Assembly (NCBI GenBank): GCA_002494885.1
Contig: DACV01000007.1
Span: 556,001 to 620,000, forward strand
Reading direction: 5' to 3'
DNA from: Methanobacterium sp. UBA44
Lineage (GTDB): Archaea; Methanobacteriota; Methanobacteria; Methanobacteriales; Methanobacteriaceae
Length of the DNA stretch: 64,000 nt
Part shown: positions 28,141-37,282 of the stretch, piece after piece
Numbering within the stretch: position 1 is the first letter of the stretch
Layout: every line of letters starts with the position of its first letter
Position numbers and translations under genes: made by a program
The notes under the pieces: model-generated
Told to the model about the DNA's origin: nothing
What the model saw: the letters and a program-made list of their open reading frames with translations, nothing else
Database searches by the model: none

Positions 28141-29643
28141 TCATTTTTCATATTCGTAATTGTCTGTTTGTCCATAAATTTCCAGTATATCTCCTGAAAG
28201 TATGGAAACAGCACCATGACCACCACAAATCAGACATTTCTTATCTTCAATTGATAAATTATCATTTAATTCATCTATAAGTCCTAAAAGCCCATTCCTT
28301 TCCTTTTTAGCCATTTTGCCATTAACATTCACCGATGTCATGAGGTTTTTTGCAAGTAGATTATAGCTCTTCCTGCCTTTACTTAAGCTATCGAGGTTAA
28401 TAAGCGAATCTCCTGTAAAAAGAAGCCCTTCTTCTTGACAAAGAAAAAATACCTGCCCGTAAAGATGCCCTCCCAGACTTTCAAGCACTTCAAATTCAAG
28501 ATCACCAACTTTAAATGAGTGGATAACTGGAAATGGGCCCCTCATCCTGATCACCTCTTCTGAAAATATTTCTACATTTTCAGGAGGGTTGAATCTTGAA
28601 AAAAGATTAATGAGTCCCGTATATACTTCTTCAAGGATACATTCTTCAGCATTTGAGCCATACGCCCTATTAACTTCCTCTATTATATCCCATGTGCCTC
28701 TGTGCATAAACGATTTGATATTATAAGATCCAGCAGCGCCTGAATGATCAGCATCTGCATGAGTTATATAAATGGATTTAAGATGATTTAAGTTAATTCC
28801 TAAGTTCTGGAATAATTTTAAAATATCAGAATGATAAATTCCATATCCCGAATCAACCATTACTGTTTCTTCTGGGGAATTAATAACGTATATATTTCCT
28901 CCACAAGGTGGCTGGATACAGTAAAGCTGGTTATTAGGAGATAGATCTATTTTTTGAATGTCTGCAAAAAAATTATCTCCTGAAGTATCTTTTAAAGTGT
29001 TTCCAGTAAGTAGAATACTTTCAAATACTCTTTTAGGATCCTCGCCAAGCCGTGTTAATTCCTGAACTATATGGTTGATATCATTTAGGAGTTTAATTAA
29101 GAAATCATCTTCCTCTCCAATTATTTCCCTCAGCTTCTGGGCAAATACTATGTAAAATACTGTATCATCCAGATTTTGTCCTTCAGTATCATATTCTAAA
29201 ATTTCCAACCGATAAATTGATTTTAAATTATCCAGAAGCACATTTAAAGAAGATGATTCATCCAGAGTAAGACTTACCGTTAATTTATCATGGCGTTTGC
29301 TGCTATCATCAAAATCCAGGAAGCCAATATTTGCATTGGTAGTGGTTAAGTGATTTAAAAACTCAAACAATGCTCCAGAGGTATTAGGAAGGAATATATT
29401 AAATTTTAAGAAGTTTAAAGGTTTCAGCGAGGTTTGAAGATAACCAATTTCCTCAAGATTATCCCTTATTTCTTTATATGAAGTTTCAAATGCTGATATC
29501 TCAAAAAATACTGTGTTTGGATCGATTTTTCTGTTGTAGTGGATACGGTGAATGTTTCCATCATAATCCTTTGCAATTTCAGCGGCTTTATGCAGAGCGC
29601 CAGGCTCGTTAGGCATTCTTGTAATAAAAGAAAATTTCTTCAT
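28141..29643 (-). CDS. tandem ACT-like domains fused to a metallo-beta-lactamase-fold hydrolase
   Basis: 500 residues. Two ACT-like ligand-binding domains come first (FITRMPNEPGALHKAAEIA; IFLPNTSGALFEFLNHLT), then, after a helical spacer, a metallo-beta-lactamase domain with ITHADADHSG, LGGHLYGQ, FTGDSLI and ICGGHG. ACT domains usually bind amino acids, so the hydrolase may be allosterically controlled. Substrate unknown; the MBL part resembles glyoxalase II/flavodiiron-type folds. GGTGAAAAA precedes ATG. It lies downstream of hisF on the same strand, with 85 bases between. Confidence 0.82.
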   Translation of the reverse strand: MKKFSFITRMPNEPGALHKAAEIAKDYDGNIHRIHYNRKIDPNTVFFEISAFETSYKEIRDNLEEIGYLQTSLKPLNFLKFNIFLPNTSGALFEFLNHLTTTNANIGFLDFDDSSKRHDKLTVSLTLDESSSLNVLLDNLKSIYRLEILEYDTEGQNLDDTVFYIVFAQKLREIIGEEDDFLIKLLNDINHIVQELTRLGEDPKRVFESILLTGNTLKDTSGDNFFADIQKIDLSPNNQLYCIQPPCGGNIYVINSPEETVMVDSGYGIYHSDILKLFQNLGINLNHLKSIYITHADADHSGAAGSYNIKSFMHRGTWDIIEEVNRAYGSNAEECILEEVYTGLINLFSRFNPPENVEIFSEEVIRMRGPFPVIHSFKVGDLEFEVLESLGGHLYGQVFFLCQEEGLLFTGDSLINLDSLSKGRKSYNLLAKNLMTSVNVNGKMAKKERNGLLGLIDELNDNLSIEDKKCLICGGHGAVSILSGDILEIYGQTDNYEYEK

Positions 29644-29728
29644 TTTTTCACCAGTACCAATATGAAAATCTGTTAGAAATTATTCCCTAAAATATTATTT
29701 AAAATAATTAAAGAGTATATTTCAAGAT

Positions 29729-30493
29729 TTAAAGCAAAACCTTTATCCCCTGATTACTTAAATACTCTTTCACCTGTTTTACACTGAAAGTACGGTAATG
29801 AAAAACTGAAGCTGCAAGTAAGATATCTGCACCGCCCTTTTCCACTGCATCATAGAAATCTGAAAGTTTTCCTGCCCCTCCTGAAGCAATAACCGGCAAA
29901 TCCACTGCATCGGAAATGGCTCTGGTATATTCAAGGTCATAACCATCCTGTGTTCCGTCACCATCCATACTTGTAGGCAAAATAACTCCCGCTCCCAATT
30001 CTTCACATTCTGCTGCCCAATGTACAGCATCAATACCTGCAGGTTTGGTACCGCCAGCTACTACAACTTCAAATCCTGACGGCATTTCTTTATTTCTGCA
30101 TCCGTCAATTGCAATGGTTAAATACTGAGAACCAAATTCTTTAACTGTCTCTTTCACTATTTCTGGATTTTTTACCGCTGCACTGTTTATTGATACCTTA
30201 TCCGCCCCTGCATCAAGGGTTAATTCAACATCTTCCAGTGTTGCAATTCCTCCACCTACAGTGAGAGGTATATCAATCACTGATGATACTCCCTTCACCC
30301 ATTCAAGGCGTGTTTTTCTGTTTTCAAGCGTTGCTGCTATATCCAGCATGGCCAGTTCGTCAGCACCTTCTTTCTGGTAGAGGGCTGCATTTTCTACAGG
30401 GTCGCCAGCATCCTTCAAATCCACAAAGTGAACTCCTTTAACTACGCGCCCGTCTTTCATATCCAGACAGGGCATTATTTTCACTGTTTTCAT
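29729..30493 (-). CDS. hisF: imidazole glycerol phosphate synthase cyclase subunit HisF
   Basis: 254 residues, (beta/alpha)8 barrel. Catalytic Asp11 (PCLDMKDGRVVKG) and Asp130 (AIDGC), plus VGGGI, SINSAAV, LPTSMDGDGT and ASGGAG phosphate loops. It converts PRFAR and HisH-derived ammonia to imidazole glycerol phosphate and AICAR in histidine synthesis. No other his gene lies nearby, as is common in methanogens. GTGGAGATCTATA before ATG. Confidence 0.95.
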   Translation of the reverse strand: MKTVKIMPCLDMKDGRVVKGVHFVDLKDAGDPVENAALYQKEGADELAMLDIAATLENRKTRLEWVKGVSSVIDIPLTVGGGIATLEDVELTLDAGADKVSINSAAVKNPEIVKETVKEFGSQYLTIAIDGCRNKEMPSGFEVVVAGGTKPAGIDAVHWAAECEELGAGVILPTSMDGDGTQDGYDLEYTRAISDAVDLPVIASGGAGKLSDFYDAVEKGGADILLAASVFHYRTFSVKQVKEYLSNQGIKVLL

Positions 30494-30832
30494 TATAGAT
30501 CTCCACTTAATATCTCTGTTAATTTATTGTGCCCTGTAATTAAAAAGGTTTTTGTGCAGTCGATGTTTTTAAAAAATTAAAATCAATCATTAAATTTTAT
30601 TTATAAAGATTAATATGGTTATTTTTAGAAATTTTATTCTAATTTTTCTATTTAATACAATATTAACGTGATTTATGTCACATATCATCTCCAAAAAAAT
30701 ATTATGGTGTGATACTAAACACTTACATATAATAAAATATTCCCCTCCAATATCACTGCATTATACATGAAAAAGGGTTATATTGTAGATTATGCTCTTA
30801 AAATATTTTAAAAATTAGAAGGATGTGATAAA
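30494..30832. other. divergent promoter region of hisF and a membrane-protein gene
   Basis: No gene. GTGA and TCAC at 30668-30681 form a weak palindrome. Confidence 0.35.
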
Positions 30833-31417
30833 ATGGCAGAAAATAGATTTAAACAAAAAACAATATATAAATGGACAATATATTTGGCTATAATCGCATT
30901 GATTGCCCTAATATTTGGCTTTATTCTGGCATTCTGGTTAAAAAAATCAGCTATATTACCATTTACAGTAGTAATAGACGGTATCATAATTTTCTTTGGC
31001 GTACTTATCATATCTAATGCTCTTTCTAACAGTAATCCCTTAAGTACTGGGGAAATGAGAAAAGCCATAACTGTTTCAGTCGTAGTAGTATATTTTGGTC
31101 TTTTACCAATATTCACTTTAAAAGGGTTGCTTAATTTAGAAGTAGGAAGTCAGACAGTTGCTACTGCATTAAATCAGACATCTGTACCCGAAATAGCATT
31201 TCAAGATTCCGTTATAGGCGAATTTACTACCCTTGTTGGCGCAGTAATTTTATTTTACTTCGGTTCAAGGACTATCGAAAATTACTGGAAATATAAAAAT
31301 GGAAAAAAAGATGAATCTGCCGATAACCAAAAAACTACTGTAAATCCTCCCCCGAATGCTGGAATAGCCACCCGGCAAACAGATAATTCTCCACAGAACC
31401 CTCCTGAGAACAATTGA
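30833..31417 (+). CDS. four-helix membrane protein of unknown function
   Basis: 194 residues, four hydrophobic helices (about 14-37, 43-62, 78-97, 130-147) and a polar Pro/Asn-rich C-terminal tail (~45 residues). GAAGGATGTGATAAA before ATG. Not recognised. Confidence 0.7.
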   Translation: MAENRFKQKTIYKWTIYLAIIALIALIFGFILAFWLKKSAILPFTVVIDGIIIFFGVLIISNALSNSNPLSTGEMRKAITVSVVVVYFGLLPIFTLKGLLNLEVGSQTVATALNQTSVPEIAFQDSVIGEFTTLVGAVILFYFGSRTIENYWKYKNGKKDESADNQKTTVNPPPNAGIATRQTDNSPQNPPENN

Positions 31418-31505
31418 CAATAAATTGTAATATAACTTGATTTATAAAATATTTTTTTTATATTTTTTCAATATAAATTTATTAAATTTAAAAATAATAG
31501 TATAT

Positions 31506-31688
31506 ATGATGCTTTTAGATATCATATCTTCAATAATTGATGCAATAACCAGTTTTATAGATGCCTTAGTTAACGCAATAATTGTCTTAGGTGTTGGGCT
31601 TATCTATGGAATCATAATTGCAATCATTATCGGTTTTGCGGTGCTGGGCCTTATAAAGACCAGAAATAGATTTAATAAGAAAAAATAA
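31506..31688 (+). CDS. small membrane protein
   Basis: About 60 residues from ATG 31506; a TTG at 31437 is in frame but lacks a ribosome-binding site. An amphipathic Ile/Asp-rich start (LDIISSIIDAITSFIDALVN) is followed by one long membrane helix and a basic tail. Unknown function, possibly co-transcribed with the preceding membrane-protein gene. Confidence 0.5.
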   Translation: MMLLDIISSIIDAITSFIDALVNAIIVLGVGLIYGIIIAIIIGFAVLGLIKTRNRFNKKK

Positions 31689-31720
31689 TAAGTCTTCTCA
31701 AGCTTAGAAAAAAATAAATT

Positions 31721-32845
31721 TTATTTTTCTACATTGTTAATCTCATGACCTCTGGATCGTATTTTAAAGGGGATTTCACGATAAATACCATGGAGATCCA
31801 GGCGCAATTTTTCTAAAGATTCTTGATCAGGGGAAAATAAAAAGACTCCACCCCCTCCGCCAGCCCCCAGAGGGAAAGCTGTGCATCCGTAGCTTTTAGC
31901 ACGTTCCAGTAAATCCCATGAATTTTCCATATACTCTTCACAGAGTTTTGTTCTTATTTCACGGTATTTATCTATTGATTGAATGACATGACCCCATTTT
32001 TTAAGCCTTAAACCTTCACGAAACTCATAAGCAACCTTCATTTTCATAGAATGGAATTTATACCCTTCTGGAGTTAAAAGAGCCTTTTCCCATGCTAAAT
32101 TCACATTGGAACTATCTCGAGGATGGCCTGAATGAAATATAGCCATTCTTCCCTCTAAAAACACATAATCTTCTGGTTTTATCAATCCAAATCGTAAAGA
32201 TTCACCATACCCCGAACTTGGACGCCCTGGAATTCCCCATGGAAACCAGACATAGTCGGTTACTCCTCCAAACATAACGTTGGATTGTTCCTGGGTTCCG
32301 GTGATACTTACTCCAAAACCCTGTTCAATACGGGAAGCTAAAGAAATGAGTTGAATATTATTAAATGGCCGTCCAGCTAACTCATTTGCAAGTATACAAA
32401 CACCAATTGCTGCTGTTGATGATCCTCCCAGCCCTGAAGATTGTATGCCCTCTCTTAGATTCTCAAGGACAAACATAACACCAGAGAGATCAAATATCTC
32501 AAGTATTTTAAGTAACCAGTTCTCTTTTACTGGAGTTACTTCCCCTGGAATTGCTGTAACTTCAGTTTTATATTCAACAGATTTTACACATATAAGTTCT
32601 GGATCAAAAGGGTGAGCTTCAATTTTAGTTCCAGTGTCTATGGTTATACCTACTGTTCTTGGAAGATTAGTTGTCCATTTTCTTGCAGGATCATCATTTT
32701 TAGGTATTTTGGGCAATTTCCAGAAGGTCTGCTGGAATTCACTTAAATCCAGACTGGATCCCGGACCATCAATTCTATTATAGGCAATAACATTGGGCAA
32801 AGCCCTCTTTTCTTGGGCTATTTTCAGGAAATCATGTAGTTGAAT
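31721..32845 (-). CDS. GHMP-family sugar kinase-like protein
   Basis: Contains the GHMP ATP-binding motif GLGGSSTAAIGV, GTQEQSNVMFGGV and the C-terminal glycine loop GAGGGGGVFLF. Closest in layout to heptose/fucose-type kinases that phosphorylate sugars at the anomeric carbon; the substrate is not certain. The frame has TTG at 32800 (GAGGG only two bases before it), but the sequence stays coding-like up to an ATT at 32845 placed six bases after AAAGGTG, giving 374 residues. It follows the trehalose-phosphate synthase gene. Confidence 0.78.
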   Translation of the reverse strand: MQLHDFLKIAQEKRALPNVIAYNRIDGPGSSLDLSEFQQTFWKLPKIPKNDDPARKWTTNLPRTVGITIDTGTKIEAHPFDPELICVKSVEYKTEVTAIPGEVTPVKENWLLKILEIFDLSGVMFVLENLREGIQSSGLGGSSTAAIGVCILANELAGRPFNNIQLISLASRIEQGFGVSITGTQEQSNVMFGGVTDYVWFPWGIPGRPSSGYGESLRFGLIKPEDYVFLEGRMAIFHSGHPRDSSNVNLAWEKALLTPEGYKFHSMKMKVAYEFREGLRLKKWGHVIQSIDKYREIRTKLCEEYMENSWDLLERAKSYGCTAFPLGAGGGGGVFLFSPDQESLEKLRLDLHGIYREIPFKIRSRGHEINNVEK

Positions 32846-32907
32846 TTAAAACACCTTTTAAAAATATTTTATATTAAAATTGAAGATGTAAAAATATCTT
32901 TAAACAT

Positions 32908-34434
32908 CTAATTCATTTCGAAACGGGCTTCTTCAGGTTTTCCTGATTTAAACGCCTGTTTTTCGTACATAACAGTTTCAATGTCTCTTAATTGATCAGA
33001 TATCCATTTATTTAGATCATTCCTTTCTATTGATGCCTTTGCTTCTTTAATCATCTCTGCTTTGGTTTCTTCATCCATTAATAAAGCATTGTTGATTGAT
33101 TCTGCAGTTTGTCTTAGATCGTAAGGATTTATACAGATGGCTCCATCTTTTAACTCTTCATAGCACCCAGCCCCAGTAGATAGGACTAATGCACCATTGT
33201 TTTCGTTTACAATACTTCCTTCTTTGGCCACAATATTCATTCCATCTATTATTGGATTAACCATTAATACATCGTATTTTTTCATAAGAGCTATTACAAG
33301 GTCATAATCTCCCTTGCATATATATTTTATTGGCTCCCAATCTGGAGTTGCGTGTTTTTCATTGATTTTCTTAACTATTTTCCTTATTTTATCTGTGTAT
33401 TCCCTGTAAACTTTTATATCCTGTCTTGTTGCTACTAAGGTTGCTATAAATTTGACTTTTTCTTTCCATTCTGGATATTTTTCAAGGAATAAATCATAGG
33501 CCTGGAATCCTCTGATAATATTTTTAGATAAATCTGCCCGGTCGGTTCTATAGATTAATTTACAGTTTCCAACCATTTCATCTACTTCTGCTTCCTTATC
33601 AATAACATTTGGGCTTTTTGCAAGCGTCTGGAGTGTTTCTATATCCACACTTATAGGATATGTTCTTACATGGCAGATATGTCCATTATATATGATATCT
33701 CCCACTGTTTCATTTACTATGGCATTTGGAAGGATGAATTTAACTGTCTGGAAGAAGTTGTTCATATAACGGGGGATATGGAATCCAAGAACATCATTTG
33801 TGAGCATTCCCTCTAATATCTCAATTTGCATGTGGTTGGGTAATTGCTGGAATGTTTCTGGTGCTGGGAATGGTATATGTACAAATTGACTCATAAGAAC
33901 GTCCGGATGTTGTTCCCTAATTATTTTAGGTGTTAAATAAATGTGGTAATCCTGTAGCATTACTATTGGAGTCTTATTTGACATGGTTATGTCTTCTCTT
34001 ATTGCCTCAGCAAATTTAATGTTTACATGTTTATAGGAATCCCATGCCTGGTGCAACTCTTCGTCTGCGCATGGTGAATATGGCGGGTTCCACATCGAAT
34101 GATGAATAAACCATAATAGTGGATTGGCGAATTTGCCGTTAAATCTGTTAAAAATTTCATCATCTGTTTTAATAAATTGAAGATAATATTCAGGGTCTTC
34201 TAAAGGTATAGGTACTTTACCATCGTATTTATCGTTAATATATTCATCACACTCTCCGATTGCAGAGGAGACCCATTTTGCATGGGTTCTTTGCATAAAA
34301 GGTATCATCGAGCCAACTATTCCCCCCAATCCTCTTATTAGTTCGAGTCTCCCCTCTCCATCTCGTTTAAATAACACTGGTCCTCTGTTCGAGGCTACTA
34401 TTATTTCTTTGTCCTGTAAAAATTCCGAATTCAT
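32908..34434 (-). CDS. otsA: trehalose-6-phosphate synthase (GT20)
   Basis: 508 residues. GT20 signatures: IVASNRGPV, IRGLGGIVGSM, LWFIHHSMW, MLQDYHIYL, QFVHIPFPAPETF, GFHIPRYMNNF, and nucleotide-sugar site NPIIDGMNIVAKEGSIVN. It transfers glucose from UDP- or ADP-glucose to glucose-6-phosphate to make trehalose-6-phosphate; related enzymes make glucosylglycerol-phosphate, so the acceptor is not proven. No phosphatase domain is fused and none is adjacent. ACAGGAGACACACAA precedes ATG. Confidence 0.85.
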   Translation of the reverse strand: MNSEFLQDKEIIVASNRGPVLFKRDGEGRLELIRGLGGIVGSMIPFMQRTHAKWVSSAIGECDEYINDKYDGKVPIPLEDPEYYLQFIKTDDEIFNRFNGKFANPLLWFIHHSMWNPPYSPCADEELHQAWDSYKHVNIKFAEAIREDITMSNKTPIVMLQDYHIYLTPKIIREQHPDVLMSQFVHIPFPAPETFQQLPNHMQIEILEGMLTNDVLGFHIPRYMNNFFQTVKFILPNAIVNETVGDIIYNGHICHVRTYPISVDIETLQTLAKSPNVIDKEAEVDEMVGNCKLIYRTDRADLSKNIIRGFQAYDLFLEKYPEWKEKVKFIATLVATRQDIKVYREYTDKIRKIVKKINEKHATPDWEPIKYICKGDYDLVIALMKKYDVLMVNPIIDGMNIVAKEGSIVNENNGALVLSTGAGCYEELKDGAICINPYDLRQTAESINNALLMDEETKAEMIKEAKASIERNDLNKWISDQLRDIETVMYEKQAFKSGKPEEARFEMN

Positions 34435-34764
34435 TTGTGTGTCTCCTGTAACATTTAATAAATAGACTTTTGAGTAGTGGACATCATCTAGAAACCAATT
34501 GAACAGAAAGCTGTAGCTAAAACAGTGATTGGTACCCTATCAATTGGCACTATATTCATCCAAGACTTTTGATAAGTGATTTTATTAATTATTCCCTATT
34601 TAAACTTTTTTTATTTATTTAAATATTTTTAAATAATGGAAACAGTTAATAAATTCTTTAAATTAAATTATTAACTGTATAAACACGTCGCGGGCACGAA
34701 TGTAATAATAATATAAAATAAATATTATTCGTTTCATTTGACTCACTAATTTATATTTTATATT
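34435..34764. other. intergenic region upstream of the trehalose-phosphate synthase gene
   Basis: No gene seen. It ends the AhpD-like gene on the other side and holds the otsA leader. Confidence 0.4.
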
Positions 34765-35376
34765 CTAAAAACTAATAATCGGTTTTCCTAAAAGATCAGA
34801 GATCAGGGCATGAATAAAACAGACCGGTATTAAAATACCGCCCAAAATCATGCTTAACTCATAAAATAAACTGCTTCTTGGGTCAGGTTTACCTCTAAAG
34901 CGGTTGAAAAAAGAACTCCAGGGAATACCATAAGTATTTCCAATCATAATAGTGCGAATCGCTCCAAGGATACCTCTCGCTCTTGAAATTCCATAAACAT
35001 CTACAATACGCTGCCATGCCTCTCGGGTTGGGTTTCCTCTACTATCTGCATAATGCTGTGCAAACATGACTGCTGCAATTTCATCAGACGGTATAGTATC
35101 TATAATCCCCGAGAGCATGCTTTGAATTTCTTCATTGCTCATTCCTGCATCAAGTGCCTTTTTCGAGTGGGCATAGGAACATATTGCACATTTATTTACT
35201 TCAGTAACCGCAAGCATAACTCTTTCAATGAATATAGAACTTATTTCATTGTTCTTTTCACATTTAATCATATATTTGATGGTTCTTATTCCATTATAGA
35301 AAATCCAGTAAGATTCACGGACTGAGTAAAGCTTTCGGCCAAATTCCATTCCCAATTTTTCATTTTTCTTAATCAT
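34765..35376 (-). CDS. AhpD-like (carboxymuconolactone decarboxylase fold) protein
   Basis: 203 residues. NKCAICSYAHSKKALDAG carries the CxxC...H redox motif of the AhpD family, with the usual helices around it. An extra C-terminal hydrophobic segment (about 172-195) may attach it to the membrane. Likely a peroxidase or disulfide reductase against oxidative stress; the partner is unknown. Confidence 0.82.
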   Translation of the reverse strand: MIKKNEKLGMEFGRKLYSVRESYWIFYNGIRTIKYMIKCEKNNEISSIFIERVMLAVTEVNKCAICSYAHSKKALDAGMSNEEIQSMLSGIIDTIPSDEIAAVMFAQHYADSRGNPTREAWQRIVDVYGISRARGILGAIRTIMIGNTYGIPWSSFFNRFRGKPDPRSSLFYELSMILGGILIPVCFIHALISDLLGKPIISF

Positions 35377-35691
35377 TTATTTTATATCCTTTGAATTGAT
35401 TTTTATAATTCCATCTATATCCTTTTTTAAATTAAAGACTAAATTTTTTGAGTTATTATGACACATAATGAGTTTTAATGTCTGTTTTTTAGTTTAAATT
35501 GCATAATTTTGTTTTTATTTTTAATTTTATTTATTTTAATATGTGGTTATTAATGTAAAATACAAATAGTATTACTATTTATATTAGTATTAATAATATA
35601 TATGTATTCAACTCGCAAAGATATTCTTAAAAACCAACCTTAAACTAAACTGTTAATAACTACAATAACTTGAAAAATGAGGAGAAATGTC
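35377..35691. other. divergent intergenic region
   Basis: No gene. A hairpin with ATTATG / CATAAT arms and a 3-base loop lies at 35455-35469. An ATAGTATTACTAT palindrome near 35569-35581 lies about 110 bases before the small DNA-binding gene and may be its operator. Confidence 0.4.
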
Positions 35692-35880
35692 ATGAATAAG
35701 GAAATTAAGACTTTAGGATGCCAGATTGATAAAACAACATATGATCAATTCAAAAGGGCTGCAATAATTTCTTATGGTTTTCATGAATCAACAAACATAG
35801 CATTAAATGAAGCTATCAAAGATTATATAGATAAAACAAAAAAGAAGCACCATATAAGCAAAAAATCAACCCTATTTTAA
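35692..35880 (+). CDS. small ribbon-helix-helix-like protein
   Basis: 62 residues. KTLGCQIDKTTYDQFKRAA followed by ALNEAIKDYIDKTKKKHH fits a ribbon-helix-helix DNA-binding fold: a beta strand, then two helices. ATG at 35692 has GAGGAGA six bases upstream; the ATG at 35677 overlaps that site. Could be a free-standing regulator or an orphan antitoxin; no toxin gene is adjacent. Confidence 0.55.
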   Translation: MNKEIKTLGCQIDKTTYDQFKRAAIISYGFHESTNIALNEAIKDYIDKTKKKHHISKKSTLF

Positions 35881-35909
35881 CTATTTTATTTCTCCTAAAC
35901 ATATTAAAC

Positions 35910-36070
35910 CTAATTTTTAGATTCCTGATCACTTTTAATGAGATTGGTAAAATAAAAGGTCGAGTCCTTATTTGTAATTTAACCCCTATCATATCTTCAT
36001 GCCAGTCGATAATTCTTTTAAAAATGGCCATTCCAATTCCAACCCCATAAAATTCGCTAATAGCACACAA
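35910..36070 (-). pseudogene. histidine-kinase C-terminal relic
   Basis: Reverse strand reads GVGIGMAIFKRIIDWHEDMI-GV (G2 box and following helix of a HATPase) and, after one frameshift, KDSTFYFTNLIKSDQESKN and stop. This corresponds to GSGISLAIVKRIIDRHGG...GSTFYFTIPIKS of the intact kinase at 22661. The rest of the gene is missing upstream. Confidence 0.75.
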
Positions 36071-36379
36071 TCATTTAAGTACCTGAATAATTATTCATAA
36101 CTATAAAAGGTCAGTTTGAATTGAAAATATGTAATAATGTTTTCTAGAATTTTTTATAAAAAATAATATGCTATTCATCTTTTTTAAATCAATTAAAGAA
36201 AAATGTACTGGTTTAGTTTAAATAAAACCAGTTTATTTTTATCTATTTTTCCTTAAATTTAACATTTAATTTGCATAATAGGAGTTAATTATTTTAAACT
36301 CATTAAAAGTGATTATTTTTGATTTTAAGACATTATACTCTCTTATTTTACCATATTGCTATTTTTTATCTATTTTTGT
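36071..36379. other. intergenic region with a terminator-like hairpin
   Basis: No gene. ACTGGTTT / AAACCAGT (perfect, 10-base loop) at 36207-36232 is followed by TTATTTTTAT; a plausible terminator on the plus strand. Confidence 0.5.
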
Positions 36380-36397
36380 AACCAAAATTTTTTTATA
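36380..36397 (+). promoter_or_regulatory. promoter element shared with the 45.2-kb surface-protein gene
   Basis: AACCAAAATTTTTTTATA is identical over 18 bases to 45182-45199. Both lie about 50-65 bases before the start of a secreted-protein gene. The A-rich start can act as BRE and the TTTTTATA as TATA box. Confidence 0.65.
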
Positions 36398-36442
36398 TTA
36401 TTTAATACTTAAACATTATTAAGTATTATTGGAGGTGATTAT

Positions 36443-37153
36443 ATTAAGAAAATAGCAATATTACTGTTTGCTCTTGCAATTGCCATAGGCTTTTCAGGAG
36501 CAGCATCTGCACACCCACTAGAAAAATGTGGAGAAAAAAAAGACTTTAAATTCAAGGATAATGAAAAGGCAAAATGGAATAAATACCCTGAATGGAATAA
36601 AAAAGAGGACAGAAAAACAGGGAACAATAAAAAAGAAGAATGGAAGAAAAAATGCAAACCAATAGCCACTAAAAAACATTTTAAAGCAGTAAAACACTAC
36701 AAACCAGTATTTAAGTACTGCCCGCCTATTAAAAACAATACCTGTAACAAAACTTGCAATGTCACTTGTCCCCCATGCAATAACACTTGTAACAACACCT
36801 GTCCTCCAAGCAACAATACTACCAATGGAACACCACCAACAAACGGTGGAGCCGCAGGAGGCGAAGAAGAACCTCCAATAAACAGCCCTGAAGCTGCTGC
36901 AGGTGGAGAAGAACCCCAATTATTTGAACCAGGTATCAACATAAACGAACTTGCTGCAGGTGGAGAAGAACTCCAATTATTTGAACCAGGTATCAACATA
37001 AATGAACCTGCTGCAGGCGAACCAGTTGCAGCTGCAGGAGAAATAGTATCTGCTGCTGAAGTAAACATGCAGGAGACAGGACTACCAATAAACTACCTGC
37101 TACTTGCAGTTTTAATGGTTCTCGGCGGATTATTTGGGCTTAAAAGGAAATAA
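36443..37153 (+). CDS. Cys-rich secreted surface protein with C-terminal anchor, apparent ATT start
   Basis: 236 residues: signal peptide (KKIAILLFALAIAIGFSGAA then SA), a basic Lys/Trp region, a Cys/Asn/Thr stretch (CPPCNNTCNNTCPP), acidic Gly/Ala/Glu repeats, and a C-terminal anchor (TGLPINYLLLAVLMVLGG then LFGLKRK). It is one uninterrupted frame, but no ATG, GTG or TTG lies between the upstream TAA (36410) and the signal peptide. GGAGGTGA ends four bases before ATT at 36443, so AUU is the likely start. Probably exported and held in membrane or wall; ligand unknown. Long antisense frames here are shadows. Confidence 0.8.
   Translation: MKKIAILLFALAIAIGFSGAASAHPLEKCGEKKDFKFKDNEKAKWNKYPEWNKKEDRKTGNNKKEEWKKKCKPIATKKHFKAVKHYKPVFKYCPPIKNNTCNKTCNVTCPPCNNTCNNTCPPSNNTTNGTPPTNGGAAGGEEEPPINSPEAAAGGEEPQLFEPGININELAAGGEELQLFEPGININEPAAGEPVAAAGEIVSAAEVNMQETGLPINYLLLAVLMVLGGLFGLKRK
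36896..37009 (+). repeat. two 57-bp coding tandem repeats
   Basis: Two near-identical 57-base units (36896-36952, 36953-37009) encode AAGGEE(P/L)QLFEPGININE with L or P last; a partial third begins at 37010. In-frame duplication inside the surface protein lengthens its acidic stalk. Confidence 0.85.
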
Positions 37154-37282
37154 TATTTCTCCTAATTTTCCTTTTTTTGAAAAACGTAAAAAGAGCTATA
37201 ATTCATAAAAGTTAGAATATATAAGCTCAAAAAAGGTCTGGAGCTCCTATTTACACCGTTTAATTAATTTAAGGAAGAATGC

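Noticed and set aside
36518..37068. Long antisense frames opposite the surface-protein gene
   Set aside because: Their repeats are the reverse of the plus-strand signal-peptide and Gly/Ala/Glu coding pattern; no ribosome-binding site. The plus-strand protein has a coherent domain layout.
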